A stretch of DNA of 64,000 nt from SZUA-320 sp963707875 (GTDB taxonomy: Bacteria > Gemmatimonadota > Gemmatimonadetes > Gemmatimonadales > GWC2-71-9). The stretch covers positions 682,001 through 746,000 of the forward strand of contig CAVPRU010000001.1 of NCBI GenBank assembly GCA_963707875.1, given 5' to 3'. Shown one piece after another: positions 25,764-33,747 of the stretch (its first letter is position 1; the number at the start of each line of letters is the position of its first letter). Position numbers and translations under genes: made by a program. The notes below the pieces were generated by a model, which saw only the letters and a program-made list of their open reading frames with translations, searched no databases and was not told the origin of the DNA.

Positions 25764-26503
25764 TGGCCGCCCGGAAACCACTGACCGTCAAGGCACGCCG
25801 CCGGCTCATCATCGCCGGGATCATGGTCGGCGCGGCCGCCGCGGGCTATGTGGCCTCCCTGACGCTGTACCCGGCCCCGTTGATCAGCCGGAATCAGCGG
25901 GTCCGGCAGGTGATTGGCCTTCCGCTGGAGGAGGCTGAGCGGGAATTGACCGCCCAGGGATTCAGGGTCAAGGTCGCCTCCGGGGGAGAACAGGATCCCA
26001 CCCTGCCCCAGGGTTATGTCACCTGGCAGGAGCCGGTGTCACGGATAGCACTCCCCGAAGGGAGTCAGGTGGAGTTGACCGTGAGCAGTGGCGCCGCTCC
26101 GGTGACCGTCCCCGATGTGGTGCAGTTCGATACCACCGATGCCCGCCGAGTGCTGGGAGCGGTGGGGCTGGTGGTCGGCACGGTGGATTCGCTGATTGGC
26201 AGCGCCGATCCCGGGGTGGTCATCGGGACCCGGCCGGCGGCCGGGACCACTCTCGGGCCCGGCGCCAAGGTGGACCTGATCGTCAGTCGGGGGCCGGCGG
26301 CCATCCGGATCCCGAATCTGGTCGGGATGTCAGAGACCGCGGGGCGGGCTCAGTTGGAGGCATTGGGCCTCCGGGTCGGCCGGGTCCGCAAGCTGACCGG
26401 ACGCACCCCCGGGACCATCGTTGGCCAGACCCCGCGCGCCGGGGTGCAGGCGGCCAAGGGCAGCCGGATCGATCTCACAGTGCACGAGGCAAGGAGACCA
26501 TGA
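25763..26503 (+). CDS. Membrane-anchored three-PASTA-domain protein without kinase
   Basis: 246 residues. One N-terminal membrane helix (about 13-35) is followed by three PASTA repeats (roughly 45-110, 112-178, 180-243), each with a V-x-x-V-x-G/F start and P-x-x-G-x-x-x turns. PASTA domains bind muropeptide or beta-lactam-like structures on Ser/Thr kinases and PBPs. No kinase or PP2C phosphatase is fused or adjacent, although the rsmB-...-rpe position is where stp/prkC pairs often sit. Probably an extracytoplasmic peptidoglycan-sensing or binding protein. Confidence 0.88.
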   Translation: MAARKPLTVKARRRLIIAGIMVGAAAAGYVASLTLYPAPLISRNQRVRQVIGLPLEEAERELTAQGFRVKVASGGEQDPTLPQGYVTWQEPVSRIALPEGSQVELTVSSGAAPVTVPDVVQFDTTDARRVLGAVGLVVGTVDSLIGSADPGVVIGTRPAAGTTLGPGAKVDLIVSRGPAAIRIPNLVGMSETAGRAQLEALGLRVGRVRKLTGRTPGTIVGQTPRAGVQAAKGSRIDLTVHEARRP

Positions 26504-27165
26504 CCGTCCGCATCGCTCCCAGCGTCCTCAGTGCCGATCTGGCCCGGCTCCCCGAGCAGATCGCGGCCGTGGTGGCGGGCGGTGCCGACTGGATCCATCT
26601 GGACGTGATGGACGGGCACTTCGTCCCCAACCTGACGTTCGGGGCACCGCTGCTCCACGCGCTCCGGCGGGTGACCGATCGTCCACTGGACGTCCACCTG
26701 ATGGTGGAACGACCGGAGCAGTACATCGCGGAGTATGCCCGGGCCGGGGCGGCGGTGTTCACCCTTCACCCGGAGGCCACCACCCATGTCCAGCGGCAGC
26801 TGGCCCAGATCCGGGAGCACGGGATGATGGCCGGGCTGGCTCTGAATCCCGGAACCCCACTCGGGTTGCTGGAAGAGGTGGTTGCGGACGTGGACCTGGT
26901 CCTGGTGATGTCGGTCAATCCGGGCTACGGGGGCCAATCCTACCTGCCGGCCGCGACCGAGAAGATCCGCCGGGTCCGGGCCCTGCTCGATGCCCGGGGT
27001 TCCCGCGCGGCGATCGAGGTGGATGGCGGCATCACCGCCGGGACGATCGCCGCGGCGTGGGAAGCGGGCGCAGACACATTCGTGGCCGGGACCGCCATCT
27101 TCGGCCAGGCCGATCCGGCGCAAGCGGTCCGCCAACTCCGCGGGGCCTGCACAGTGAGGGTATGA
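26500..27165 (+). CDS. rpe: Ribulose-phosphate 3-epimerase
   Basis: 221 residues, TIM barrel of the pentose-phosphate pathway, interconverting ribulose-5-P and xylulose-5-P. Motifs: A-P-S-V-L-S-A-D near the start, H-L-D-V-M-D-G-H-F-V-P-N (metal ligand His/Asp), D-V-H-L-M-V, M-S-V-N-P-G-Y-G-G-Q and E-V-D-G-G-I. The stop overlaps the ResA-like start by 4 bp. Confidence 0.96.
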   Translation: MTVRIAPSVLSADLARLPEQIAAVVAGGADWIHLDVMDGHFVPNLTFGAPLLHALRRVTDRPLDVHLMVERPEQYIAEYARAGAAVFTLHPEATTHVQRQLAQIREHGMMAGLALNPGTPLGLLEEVVADVDLVLVMSVNPGYGGQSYLPAATEKIRRVRALLDARGSRAAIEVDGGITAGTIAAAWEAGADTFVAGTAIFGQADPAQAVRQLRGACTVRV

Positions 27166-27761
27166 TCATGGGAACGAACACCAAGCAGTGGGGGTTCGTG
27201 GCCGCCATCACCGGGGGCCTGATCCTCGGCGCCTGGGGCCTGGTCAGATTCGCCCCGATCCCCGATGGGGCCGAAGTGGGTTCCCGGGCACCCGACTTCC
27301 GGGCGCTCAACCTCGCCACCGGCGACTCGGTTTCCCTTCGCCAGGAGTATGCCGGCAAGGTCACCCTGGTCAACATCTGGGCCACCTGGTGCATCCCCTG
27401 CCGGGTCGAGATGCCGGCTATCGAGGCCCTCTACCAGAAGCTCGGACCGCACGGGCTGCGGGTCGCCGCGGTGAGTATTGACGAAGGGAAGATCGACGAC
27501 GTCAAGGCCTTCCGGGACGACTTCCACCTCACCTTCGACATCCTGCACGACAAGTCCGGCGCGATCGAGCAGGTCTACCAGACGACCGGAGTGCCCGAGA
27601 GCTTCCTGCTGGACAAGGATGGGATCATCATCCGGAAGATCATCGGGGAACACCCGTGGAACTCCCCCGCCAACCAGCGGATCATCGCCCAGCTGCTCGG
27701 CGTCGAACTCCCGGCCGGCAGCACCGACGCCACGACCGCCGGTGGCGACCCACCCCGATAA
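27162..27761 (+). CDS. TlpA/ResA-like membrane-anchored thiol-disulfide oxidoreductase
   Basis: 199 residues. A short N-terminal anchor (about 9-27) is followed by a thioredoxin fold with W-A-T-W-C-I-P-C-R-V-E-M-P, the CxxC active site, and the cis-Pro loop in T-G-V-P-E-S. Such periplasmic proteins reduce apocytochrome or other Cys pairs, often in c-type cytochrome maturation, which fits the haem proteins elsewhere here. ATG at 27162 overlaps the rpe stop; an ATG at 27168 is an alternative. One base is shared with tsaD. Confidence 0.9.
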   Translation: MIMGTNTKQWGFVAAITGGLILGAWGLVRFAPIPDGAEVGSRAPDFRALNLATGDSVSLRQEYAGKVTLVNIWATWCIPCRVEMPAIEALYQKLGPHGLRVAAVSIDEGKIDDVKAFRDDFHLTFDILHDKSGAIEQVYQTTGVPESFLLDKDGIIIRKIIGEHPWNSPANQRIIAQLLGVELPAGSTDATTAGGDPPR

Positions 27762-28810
27762 TGGAACGGGTCCTCGGGATCGAGACCTCCTGCGATGAGA
27801 CCTCGGCGGCCGTCCTCAGCATCACCGCGGGGCGGCCGTCGCTCGAGAGCCTGGTCATCCTCTCCCAGGACGTGCACGCCCTGTTCGGCGGGGTGGTCCC
27901 CGAACTGGCCAGCCGGGCGCATCTCAAGACCATCATGCCGGTGGTGGACCGGGCGCTGGCCGAGGCGGGAGTGGCCCTCGAGCAACTCGACGGGATCGCG
28001 GTCACCGCGGGCCCGGGATTGATCGGTGCGCTGCTGGTCGGCCTGTCCTACGGGAAGACCCTCGCCTGGCGGGCCGGGCTTCCGCTGATCGGGGTGCATC
28101 ACATGGAGGGGCATCTGTTTGCCCCGACCCTGGAACACCCGGAGCTGGGCCCACCCTTCGTGGCCCTGCTGGTGAGCGGCGGTCACACCATGCTGCTGCG
28201 GGTGCCCGAGTGGGGTCGCTATCAGCTGCTGGGACAGACCAGGGATGACGCCGCCGGCGAGGCGTTCGACAAGGTGGCCAAGCTGCTGGAGCTCGGTTAC
28301 CCGGGCGGGCCCGCCATCGAGAAACTCGCGCGCGAGGGGGATCCGGCTCGCTACCGGTTCCCCCGCCCCATGCTTGGTGCCGAAGGCCCGGATCGATTCA
28401 CCTTCTCCTTCAGCGGACTCAAGACGTCGGTGCTGCGGGCGGTGCGGCAGAGCCCGGATCTCCCGGCGGACCGGGCTCACCTGGCCCGGGGATTCCAGGA
28501 CGCCGCCATCGAGGTCCTGGTGGAGAAGACCGCACTGGCGGCGGAGGAGTTCGGGGTGGAGACGGTGGTGCTCGGGGGAGGGGTGGCCTGCAACCGGACC
28601 CTGGTAGCGGGGATGCGGGAGCGGGTGGCGCCCTGGGCCCGGGTGTATGCGGCCACGCCTCGTCTCAACACCGACAATGCCGCGATGATCGCCGCGGCCG
28701 GCGCCTGGCACCTGGCGCAGGGCCATCGGAGTGACTGGTCGCTCGAAGCCTCGGATCATCTTTCTCTCCCCGGCCTGGTCGCCGGCACACCGGCGGAGGC
28801 CGTTGCCTGA
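27761..28810 (+). CDS. tsaD: tRNA N6-threonylcarbamoyladenosine transferase TsaD
   Basis: 349 residues. Installs t6A37 on ANN-decoding tRNAs with TsaB/TsaE. Motifs: V-L-G-I-E-T-S-C-D-E-T-S at the start, the metal His pair in H-H-M-E-G-H, S-G-G-H-T and G-G-G-V-A-C-N. The ATG at 27761 starts the conserved domain. tsaB and tsaE are not in the window. It shares one base with lgt. Confidence 0.97.
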   Translation: MERVLGIETSCDETSAAVLSITAGRPSLESLVILSQDVHALFGGVVPELASRAHLKTIMPVVDRALAEAGVALEQLDGIAVTAGPGLIGALLVGLSYGKTLAWRAGLPLIGVHHMEGHLFAPTLEHPELGPPFVALLVSGGHTMLLRVPEWGRYQLLGQTRDDAAGEAFDKVAKLLELGYPGGPAIEKLAREGDPARYRFPRPMLGAEGPDRFTFSFSGLKTSVLRAVRQSPDLPADRAHLARGFQDAAIEVLVEKTALAAEEFGVETVVLGGGVACNRTLVAGMRERVAPWARVYAATPRLNTDNAAMIAAAGAWHLAQGHRSDWSLEASDHLSLPGLVAGTPAEAVA

Positions 28811-29649
28811 TGCAGCCCTCGATTCCCCCGTTCGTCATCCCGATCGGCCCACTCACGGTGACCGGGTTCGGGATCATGATGATGGTCGGCTTCCTGGTGG
28901 GTGGCTGGCTGGTCGATCGCGAACTCCGGCGCCGGGAACTCAACGTCGACTACGCCGCCGACATGATCGTGGCTGCGGTGGTCGGGGGGGTCATCGGGGC
29001 CAAGCTCTGGTACGTGGGGCTGTACGGCCCCCACACTCTGTTCGACCGGGGAGGGCTGGTCTGGTACGGCGGGTTTCTGGGAGGCGCGCTGGCGGTGATC
29101 CTGAGTGGGTGGCGACGGAAGGTGCCGACCGCCCTGACCGCGCAACTGGCAGCCCCGGCGCTGGCCGCGGCCCATGCCCTGGGCCGGGTCGGCTGTTTCA
29201 TGGTGGGGGATGACTACGGGATTCCGACCGACGGGTTCTGGGGGGTCAAGTTCCCCCAGGGTATTCCACCGACCACGGTGGCCGGCCTCTCCCAGTTCGG
29301 GGTGGCGACCCCCGAGGGACTCGATCCCACCACCGTCCTGGCGGTCCACCCGACCCAGTTGTACGAAGTGGCCCTGTTGACCATCGCCTTCATGGTGCTC
29401 TGGCGGCTTCGGACTCGGGACTGGGGCACCGGATGGCTGTTCGGACTCTACCTGGTGTTCGCGGGGGCCGAGCGATTCCTGGTGGAGTTTGTCCGGGCCA
29501 AAGACGACCGGTTCTTCGGACCGCTGACGCTGGCCCAGGTGACCAGTCTGGCGCTGATGGTCGTGGGTCTGATCGTGGTGCAGTCGCTCCGCCGCCGTCC
29601 CGCCGCCGTCCCCGGAGAGTACCTGCTCCGGAAACCGATCCCCCGGTAG
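28810..29649 (+). CDS. lgt: Prolipoprotein diacylglyceryl transferase
   Basis: 279 residues with about seven membrane helices. Lgt moves diacylglycerol from phosphatidylglycerol to the lipobox Cys of prelipoproteins. The family signature appears as H-A-L-G-R-V-G-C-F-M-V-G-D-D-Y-G (the D-D replaces the more common C-C), with V-W-Y-G-G-F-L-G-G upstream and H-P-T-Q-L-Y-E later. It closes the queA-lgt collinear block and ends 4 bp from the convergent iron permease. It would serve the many lipoproteins encoded nearby. Confidence 0.95.
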   Translation: MQPSIPPFVIPIGPLTVTGFGIMMMVGFLVGGWLVDRELRRRELNVDYAADMIVAAVVGGVIGAKLWYVGLYGPHTLFDRGGLVWYGGFLGGALAVILSGWRRKVPTALTAQLAAPALAAAHALGRVGCFMVGDDYGIPTDGFWGVKFPQGIPPTTVAGLSQFGVATPEGLDPTTVLAVHPTQLYEVALLTIAFMVLWRLRTRDWGTGWLFGLYLVFAGAERFLVEFVRAKDDRFFGPLTLAQVTSLALMVVGLIVVQSLRRRPAAVPGEYLLRKPIPR

Positions 29650-29653
29650 CCGG

Positions 29654-30388
29654 CTACTGGGGGACCTTGGGGCTGATCCGGTCCCTGAGGCGTTCCACCT
29701 CCGCCCGGATTTCGGAAACATCCGCATCGATCCGATCGAGTGACCGAAGCACGTCCCGGCGGGTGTCATCCCCCCCCGGAATCGGAGTGGCGGCCGCGCG
29801 GGCCGCCGCCGCCGCGCGACGGCGGCTGGGAGGTCCGAAGGTGACGAAGATGCCGATCCCGGCCAGCAGCAGCAGGAGGCCCTGCACCGCGATGGATTCC
29901 ATCGTCGGATAGATCCCCAGCATCGGAACCCGGGGGGCGCCTCGCACCACGTTGGTCCCGAGCAGTCCACCCGCCTGCAGTTCCGCCACCGCCTTGCCCG
30001 CGAAGACGAAGGCCATGTAGTAGAGGAACCCGCTGGTCACCCCGAAGAAGGGGCGGAGCGGGAGCCGGACCCCGAACCGGTTGATCAGCACGTAGACCAC
30101 ACCCAGGGCCACCGCCCCGAGCCCGAGACCCAACAGCACCGGCGCCAGCCCACCCGGCCCGGCGGTGAGCATCAGCGCCTTGTAGAAGAGGACCGTCTCG
30201 AACCCCTCGCGGTACACCGCGAGAAACGCCACCGTGGCGAGGGCCAGGGCCGAGCCGCTGCTCACCGCGTCCCGAACCTGGCTCTTCACGAACTGATTCC
30301 ATCGGGCAACTTCGATCTTGGACAGCAGCCAGTAGCTGACGTAGAACAGCATGACCGAGGCAGCCACCATGGTCACCCCCTCCAGCAC
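29654..30388 (-). CDS. FTR1 iron permease, C-terminal portion (continues the upstream gene after a frame change)
   Basis: 244 residues from GTG 30388. It carries the second FTR1 signature V-Y-R-E-G-F-E-T-V and several membrane helices, but lacks the first half of the permease. That half lies in the preceding gene, whose last residues run out of frame at a run of five C on the minus strand (30401-30405); one extra base makes the two continuous (about 690 residues in total). The tail has an acidic/Arg-rich cytosolic segment. I treat this as the C-terminal part of one cytochrome c/FTR1 permease rather than an independent gene. Confidence 0.85.
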   Translation of the reverse strand: MLEGVTMVAASVMLFYVSYWLLSKIEVARWNQFVKSQVRDAVSSGSALALATVAFLAVYREGFETVLFYKALMLTAGPGGLAPVLLGLGLGAVALGVVYVLINRFGVRLPLRPFFGVTSGFLYYMAFVFAGKAVAELQAGGLLGTNVVRGAPRVPMLGIYPTMESIAVQGLLLLLAGIGIFVTFGPPSRRRAAAAARAAATPIPGGDDTRRDVLRSLDRIDADVSEIRAEVERLRDRISPKVPQ

Positions 30389-31725
30389 TTCCTGCCGGGC
30401 GGGGGTGAGAAGAAGATGGTCTCCAGCGCCAGGGCGGTGACCAGGCTGGCGACCAGCGCGAGGCCCACTCCGATGTGAACATCCCGCCGGCGACTGGTGG
30501 CGCCGGTCTTGATCAGGAAGGCGATCAGCGCGCCCACCACCAGGATGGCCTCGAGCCCTTCCCGCAACAGCAGGATGAAGGACTGGAGAAAGAGGTTGAA
30601 GGAGGACAGCTCATCCCCAATCACCCGCTCCGCCCGCTCGAGCCCGATGTCGAGCTGGACCCTCACCCGGGCCAGACCCTCCGGATCGGCCGGGTCGGCC
30701 CCGGCCCGGTCACGGAAGCTGGTGAACTTCCCCTCCAGGTCGGTCGCCAGGGCGTGATCCTTGACCCGGACCTGACGTTCCACCTGTTCGAAGGTCAGGT
30801 AGGCGCCGAGCGCGATGAACCGGGCCTGTTCCGACTGTCCGGCCCCGGCGGCGGCCATCGCGGAATCGAGTTGCCGGCGGACGGTGCCGAAGGCGGCCCG
30901 AGCGGCGGCATCGTCGGAGGCCACCATCAGGTGGCTGCCCCGCACCGCGGCCAAGGCCGCGGGGCTGGCGTCGGCCCCGAGCGCGTCGAGCACCTGCCGA
31001 TCACTCATCCGGGCGGTGGTGGCGAAGGCGGTCAGGGCTGGCGGGACCGAGCCGCCGGGAGCCGGGAGCCGCAGGGTGCTGGCATAGAGGGCCACCGCCC
31101 AGCGCTCCTCGAGCGACAGCGACGCGGCGAAACCGGGCATCGCGGTCCCGGCAACCCCGAGGGTGACCCGCCGATAGAAGTCCAGCGGCGAGACTTCGAT
31201 CAGACCCGGGGCGTTGGCCAGATTGCCGGGTTGGGGATCCAGTCCGACGGCGTCCTTCCCGTCGCCGCGCCCGAGCGAGCCATGGCAGCGGGCGCAACTG
31301 GCCTGGAAGAGCGCCGCACCCTGCCCCAGCGAGGGGGCGGTCGTGGGAACCTCCTCAACATCCACCTGGTAGCGATCAGAGAGCCCCTGCACCAGGGCAT
31401 CCACGATGGCGGCCACCGAATCGGGCGGCCCCGTCCGCCCCACAATCGCGAGCGCCCGGTTCAGCTCTCTCTGAACCAGCTCGGCATCACCCCCCGGCAG
31501 CGCGGTCGCCGCCCGGAGCGCCTCCGTCAGAAAGAGCTTGGCCTCTTCGATCTCCGCCGTGGCAATCACCCGACCACCCTCGACCCCAAGCGCGTACTCC
31601 TGGGCGGCCAGCTGAGCGCTGCCGGCAATCCGGCGCACCAAGGGGGCGGGATCGCCCTGGGCGCCAGCCGGCAGGGCGACCGCCAGCAGGGGGAAAAGAA
31701 GGGCAATTGTACGAATGAGAATCAT
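30373..31725 (-). CDS. Cytochrome c / FTR1-family iron permease, N-terminal portion
   Basis: A signal peptide (about 1-23) leads into a periplasmic region with one C-A-R-C-H haem motif and helical repeats, then the first permease helices with R-E-G-L-E-A-I. It stops abruptly after E-T-I-F-F because of a one-base frame change; the remaining helices continue in the next frame. FTR1 proteins import iron using R-E-x-x-E motifs, and the fused cytochrome would oxidise ferrous iron or pass electrons. Start: ATG 31725 (TTG 31731 possible). A Fur-like palindrome covers the start, so iron repression is likely. Confidence 0.85.
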   Translation of the reverse strand: MILIRTIALLFPLLAVALPAGAQGDPAPLVRRIAGSAQLAAQEYALGVEGGRVIATAEIEEAKLFLTEALRAATALPGGDAELVQRELNRALAIVGRTGPPDSVAAIVDALVQGLSDRYQVDVEEVPTTAPSLGQGAALFQASCARCHGSLGRGDGKDAVGLDPQPGNLANAPGLIEVSPLDFYRRVTLGVAGTAMPGFAASLSLEERWAVALYASTLRLPAPGGSVPPALTAFATTARMSDRQVLDALGADASPAALAAVRGSHLMVASDDAAARAAFGTVRRQLDSAMAAAGAGQSEQARFIALGAYLTFEQVERQVRVKDHALATDLEGKFTSFRDRAGADPADPEGLARVRVQLDIGLERAERVIGDELSSFNLFLQSFILLLREGLEAILVVGALIAFLIKTGATSRRRDVHIGVGLALVASLVTALALETIFFSPPPGRKCWRG

Positions 31726-31730
31726 TCTCA
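31716..31730. promoter_or_regulatory. Fur-like 7-1-7 operator at the iron permease start
   Basis: TGAGAATCATTCTCA is a perfect inverted repeat of two 7-mers around a single C, close to the Fur 7-1-7 core TGATAATnATTATCA (two symmetric changes). It overlaps the permease ATG and the candidate -10. Its position in front of an iron transporter makes Fur-family control the natural reading; iron-free release of Fur would then allow expression. Confidence 0.7.
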
Positions 31731-31752
31731 ACTAGTCTTGTGGGTCGGTCAA
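31724..31752 (-). promoter_or_regulatory. Candidate promoter of the iron permease
   Basis: On the minus strand TTGACC (31752-31747), 17 bp, then GAGAAT (31729-31724), inside the Fur-like box. The implied transcript start would fall just after the annotated ATG, so either the real -10 is elsewhere or translation begins further in (an in-frame ATT at 31716 precedes a complete signal peptide). The promoter is proposed, not certain. Confidence 0.4.
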
Positions 31753-31767
31753 AAAAAGTACGCCGGT

Positions 31768-32160
31768 CTAGTCGGAGATGGAAGGCCCCCCTTCGAGCAC
31801 CGCCACCGCCCCGGCCGTCCGCTCGGTGTGGGTCAGCGTCACCCAGATCCGGCCGCCTTCCAGCCGGCCCACGATCAGCTCCGCCTGTCCGTGGAGAATG
31901 ATGCTGGGTCGGCCCCGCCGATCCCGGGCAACCTCGATGTCGCGCCAGGTGACTGACGACGCCCCCCGAAGCTGGGTGATCGCCTTGTAGACCGCCTCCT
32001 TGGCCGCGAGCCGGACGGCAAAGTGTCGCGCCGGGTGGGCCATGGTCAGGACGTAGTGCCGTTCGGCGGGGAGCAGGAAGCGCTGGAGCGCGCGCTCCCC
32101 ATGCCGGGTGAGCATTCGCTCGGCCCGCTCCAGGTCCACCAGATCGAAGCCGATTCCCAT
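31768..32160 (-). CDS. acpS: Holo-[acyl-carrier-protein] synthase
   Basis: 130 residues. Attaches 4'-phosphopantetheine from CoA to acyl carrier protein. The start block is M-G-I-G-F-D-L-V-D-L-E-R (Mg-binding Asp) and the second is F-A-V-R-L-A-A-K-E-A-V-Y-K-A. I chose the ATG at 32160, which overlaps the stop of the upstream membrane protein (TAATG); starts at 32169 or 32184 would add 3 to 8 residues. Last gene of the long minus-strand envelope operon. Confidence 0.93.
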   Translation of the reverse strand: MGIGFDLVDLERAERMLTRHGERALQRFLLPAERHYVLTMAHPARHFAVRLAAKEAVYKAITQLRGASSVTWRDIEVARDRRGRPSIILHGQAELIVGRLEGGRIWVTLTHTERTAGAVAVLEGGPSISD

Positions 32161-32840
32161 TACGGCCATGGCAGACTCCACCACCAGTCCCGGACCGAGC
32201 CGATGAGGCCCGGCGCCGGCAGGTACCCCCCAATCGCCAGCCCCAGCCAGAGCATGACGGCCAGGGAGAGCGCCGTGATCAGCCAGAGCGGCCTCGGATC
32301 GCGTCGCCAGGCCCGGACTCCCCGAGCGACGCTAGTCCACCGGTCGAGTTCCTCACCCATGACGACCTCAAGACGATCCCAGGCATCCTGAAGCGCGGCG
32401 GCCTGCCGGGGAATCTGATCGGACCACTCGCCATCCGGCGGCTCGGCGGCGAGCCGCTCGAGCGGGATCCCGGCCGCGCGGGCGCGATGACTGACGATGG
32501 CCACATCCTCCTCCCCTGGCATCCTGGCCATGACCAGTCCCCGGGGCATCCTGGATTCCACCGCGGCGGTCTCGATCCGGCGGCGGGCTTCCTCCATGGT
32601 GCGCGTGGCGACCCGCCCGGCCATTCCTCGAAAGAACTCGAGCCAGACCGGTCCACCGAGCGCCCGGTGCGCCTGGTCCGGGTGGCCCCGCTGATCCAGT
32701 TCGCGGGCCCTCGCGGCGGCTTCGAATAACTCGGCCATGAGCTCCAGCCGAAGCTCATCCAGGCCAGGGACCCGCACGGAGGGCCCTCGGGTGGCAGTAA
32801 GTCGACCCAGCCAGGGCCCGAGTTCCGGGACTCCAGTCAT
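32160..32840 (-). CDS. Uncharacterised protein with one C-terminal membrane helix
   Basis: 226 residues. The first 185 are helical, rich in Arg/Glu/Ala, without a recognised motif; a membrane helix lies near 190-212, followed by W-W-W-S-L-P-W-P at the end. This looks tail-anchored with a cytosolic domain. It is joined to acpS by overlap, and the HAD gene ends 9 bp before its start (an upstream ATT/GTG reading would overlap it). No function is inferred. Confidence 0.6.
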   Translation of the reverse strand: MTGVPELGPWLGRLTATRGPSVRVPGLDELRLELMAELFEAAARARELDQRGHPDQAHRALGGPVWLEFFRGMAGRVATRTMEEARRRIETAAVESRMPRGLVMARMPGEEDVAIVSHRARAAGIPLERLAAEPPDGEWSDQIPRQAAALQDAWDRLEVVMGEELDRWTSVARGVRAWRRDPRPLWLITALSLAVMLWLGLAIGGYLPAPGLIGSVRDWWWSLPWP

Positions 32841-32848
32841 GGTGAGAA

Positions 32849-33553
32849 TCAATTCCAGATCGCCGCCATGACGGCGGCGGTGTCGCTCAGGTCCCTGAAG
32901 GCGGCGGCGGCTCCCGCGGCGGTGAGTTCGCCGGTGGAATAGGCACCGGTCGCGACCCCGATCGCCCTGGCCCCGATTCCGCGACCGCAGGTCATGTCCG
33001 CCGGGGTGTCCCCGATGATGACGACTTCTTCCCCTCTCGGCTCCCGCCCGAAATGAGCCCGGGCCCGCTCGGCAGCGATCGGCGGCAGGGCCCCGCGATC
33101 GGGATGGTCGGAACCGTAGGCGCCGAGCCGGAACCGGTCGGGGTCGAGGGCCGCCGACTGGAGCTTGAGGCGTGCCCCAGCCGCGACATTCCCGGTCAGC
33201 AGCCCCAGGATTCCATCAGCCGCCGATTCGATGCGGGAGAGCAGGCCCGGGATGCCGGGTAGCACCTGGGTCACATGATCGGGTCGCGCCAACTCGACCT
33301 CGAGCTGCAGGAGGTATCGGGCGAGGACCTGGTCGATCCGGGCGGAATGGGCCGGATCGGTGACGCCCGCGGCCTGCAGCAGCTCCGAGACGATCTGAGG
33401 ATCGGTCTTACCGTCAAACCGGACCTCACCCACCCGGGCCAGGTCGGTGGTGATCAGCCATTCTTCCATGGCGACCAGGATGGCGCGCCGCCCGGCGCCC
33501 CGACTGAGCAGCAGGGTACCGTCGATGTCGAACAGCACCAGCCGACGCTTCAC
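32849..33553 (-). CDS. HAD-superfamily hydrolase (phosphatase-like)
   Basis: 234 residues. F-D-I-D-G-T-L-L supplies the nucleophile Asp (DxDGT), L-L-T-G-N the motif II Thr, and I-I-G-D-T-P-A-D-M the Mg-binding pair. This is the core of the phosphoglycolate-phosphatase-like HAD group. The Lys/Arg of motif III is not obvious. The GTG start at 33553 is set by a GTGA overlap with the zinc-ribbon gene before it, a tighter fit than a longer in-frame ATG at 33586. Substrate unknown. Confidence 0.82.
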   Translation of the reverse strand: MKRRLVLFDIDGTLLLSRGAGRRAILVAMEEWLITTDLARVGEVRFDGKTDPQIVSELLQAAGVTDPAHSARIDQVLARYLLQLEVELARPDHVTQVLPGIPGLLSRIESAADGILGLLTGNVAAGARLKLQSAALDPDRFRLGAYGSDHPDRGALPPIAAERARAHFGREPRGEEVVIIGDTPADMTCGRGIGARAIGVATGAYSTGELTAAGAAAAFRDLSDTAAVMAAIWN

Positions 33554-33747
33554 GGCGTGGCCGGCCTGGGGCTGGCGCCAGAGCACTTGGAGCAGAGCAC
33601 CACCCCGCGAAAGGTGCAGATCAGACAGATGAACGTCCCGCAGCTGGAACAGGGATAGCCCTCCGACGCCCGCTCCTGGCGGCCGCAGGCGCGGCAGAAC
33701 ATCGCGTCCTTCTCCTTCGGGGATTCGCCGGGATTCATGGCCGTCAC
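33550..33747 (-). CDS. Small four-CxxC zinc-ribbon protein
   Basis: 65 residues containing C-R-A-C, C-S-S-C, C-L-I-C and C-S-K-C: eight Cys arranged as four CxxC knuckles, enough for two zinc ions. Its ATG overlaps the end of the NtrC-like regulator by 4 bp, and its stop overlaps the HAD start by 4 bp, so the three are coupled. No signal peptide. Likely a small cytosolic zinc-binding adaptor; no family is recognised. Confidence 0.75.
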   Translation of the reverse strand: MTAMNPGESPKEKDAMFCRACGRQERASEGYPCSSCGTFICLICTFRGVVLCSKCSGASPRPATP

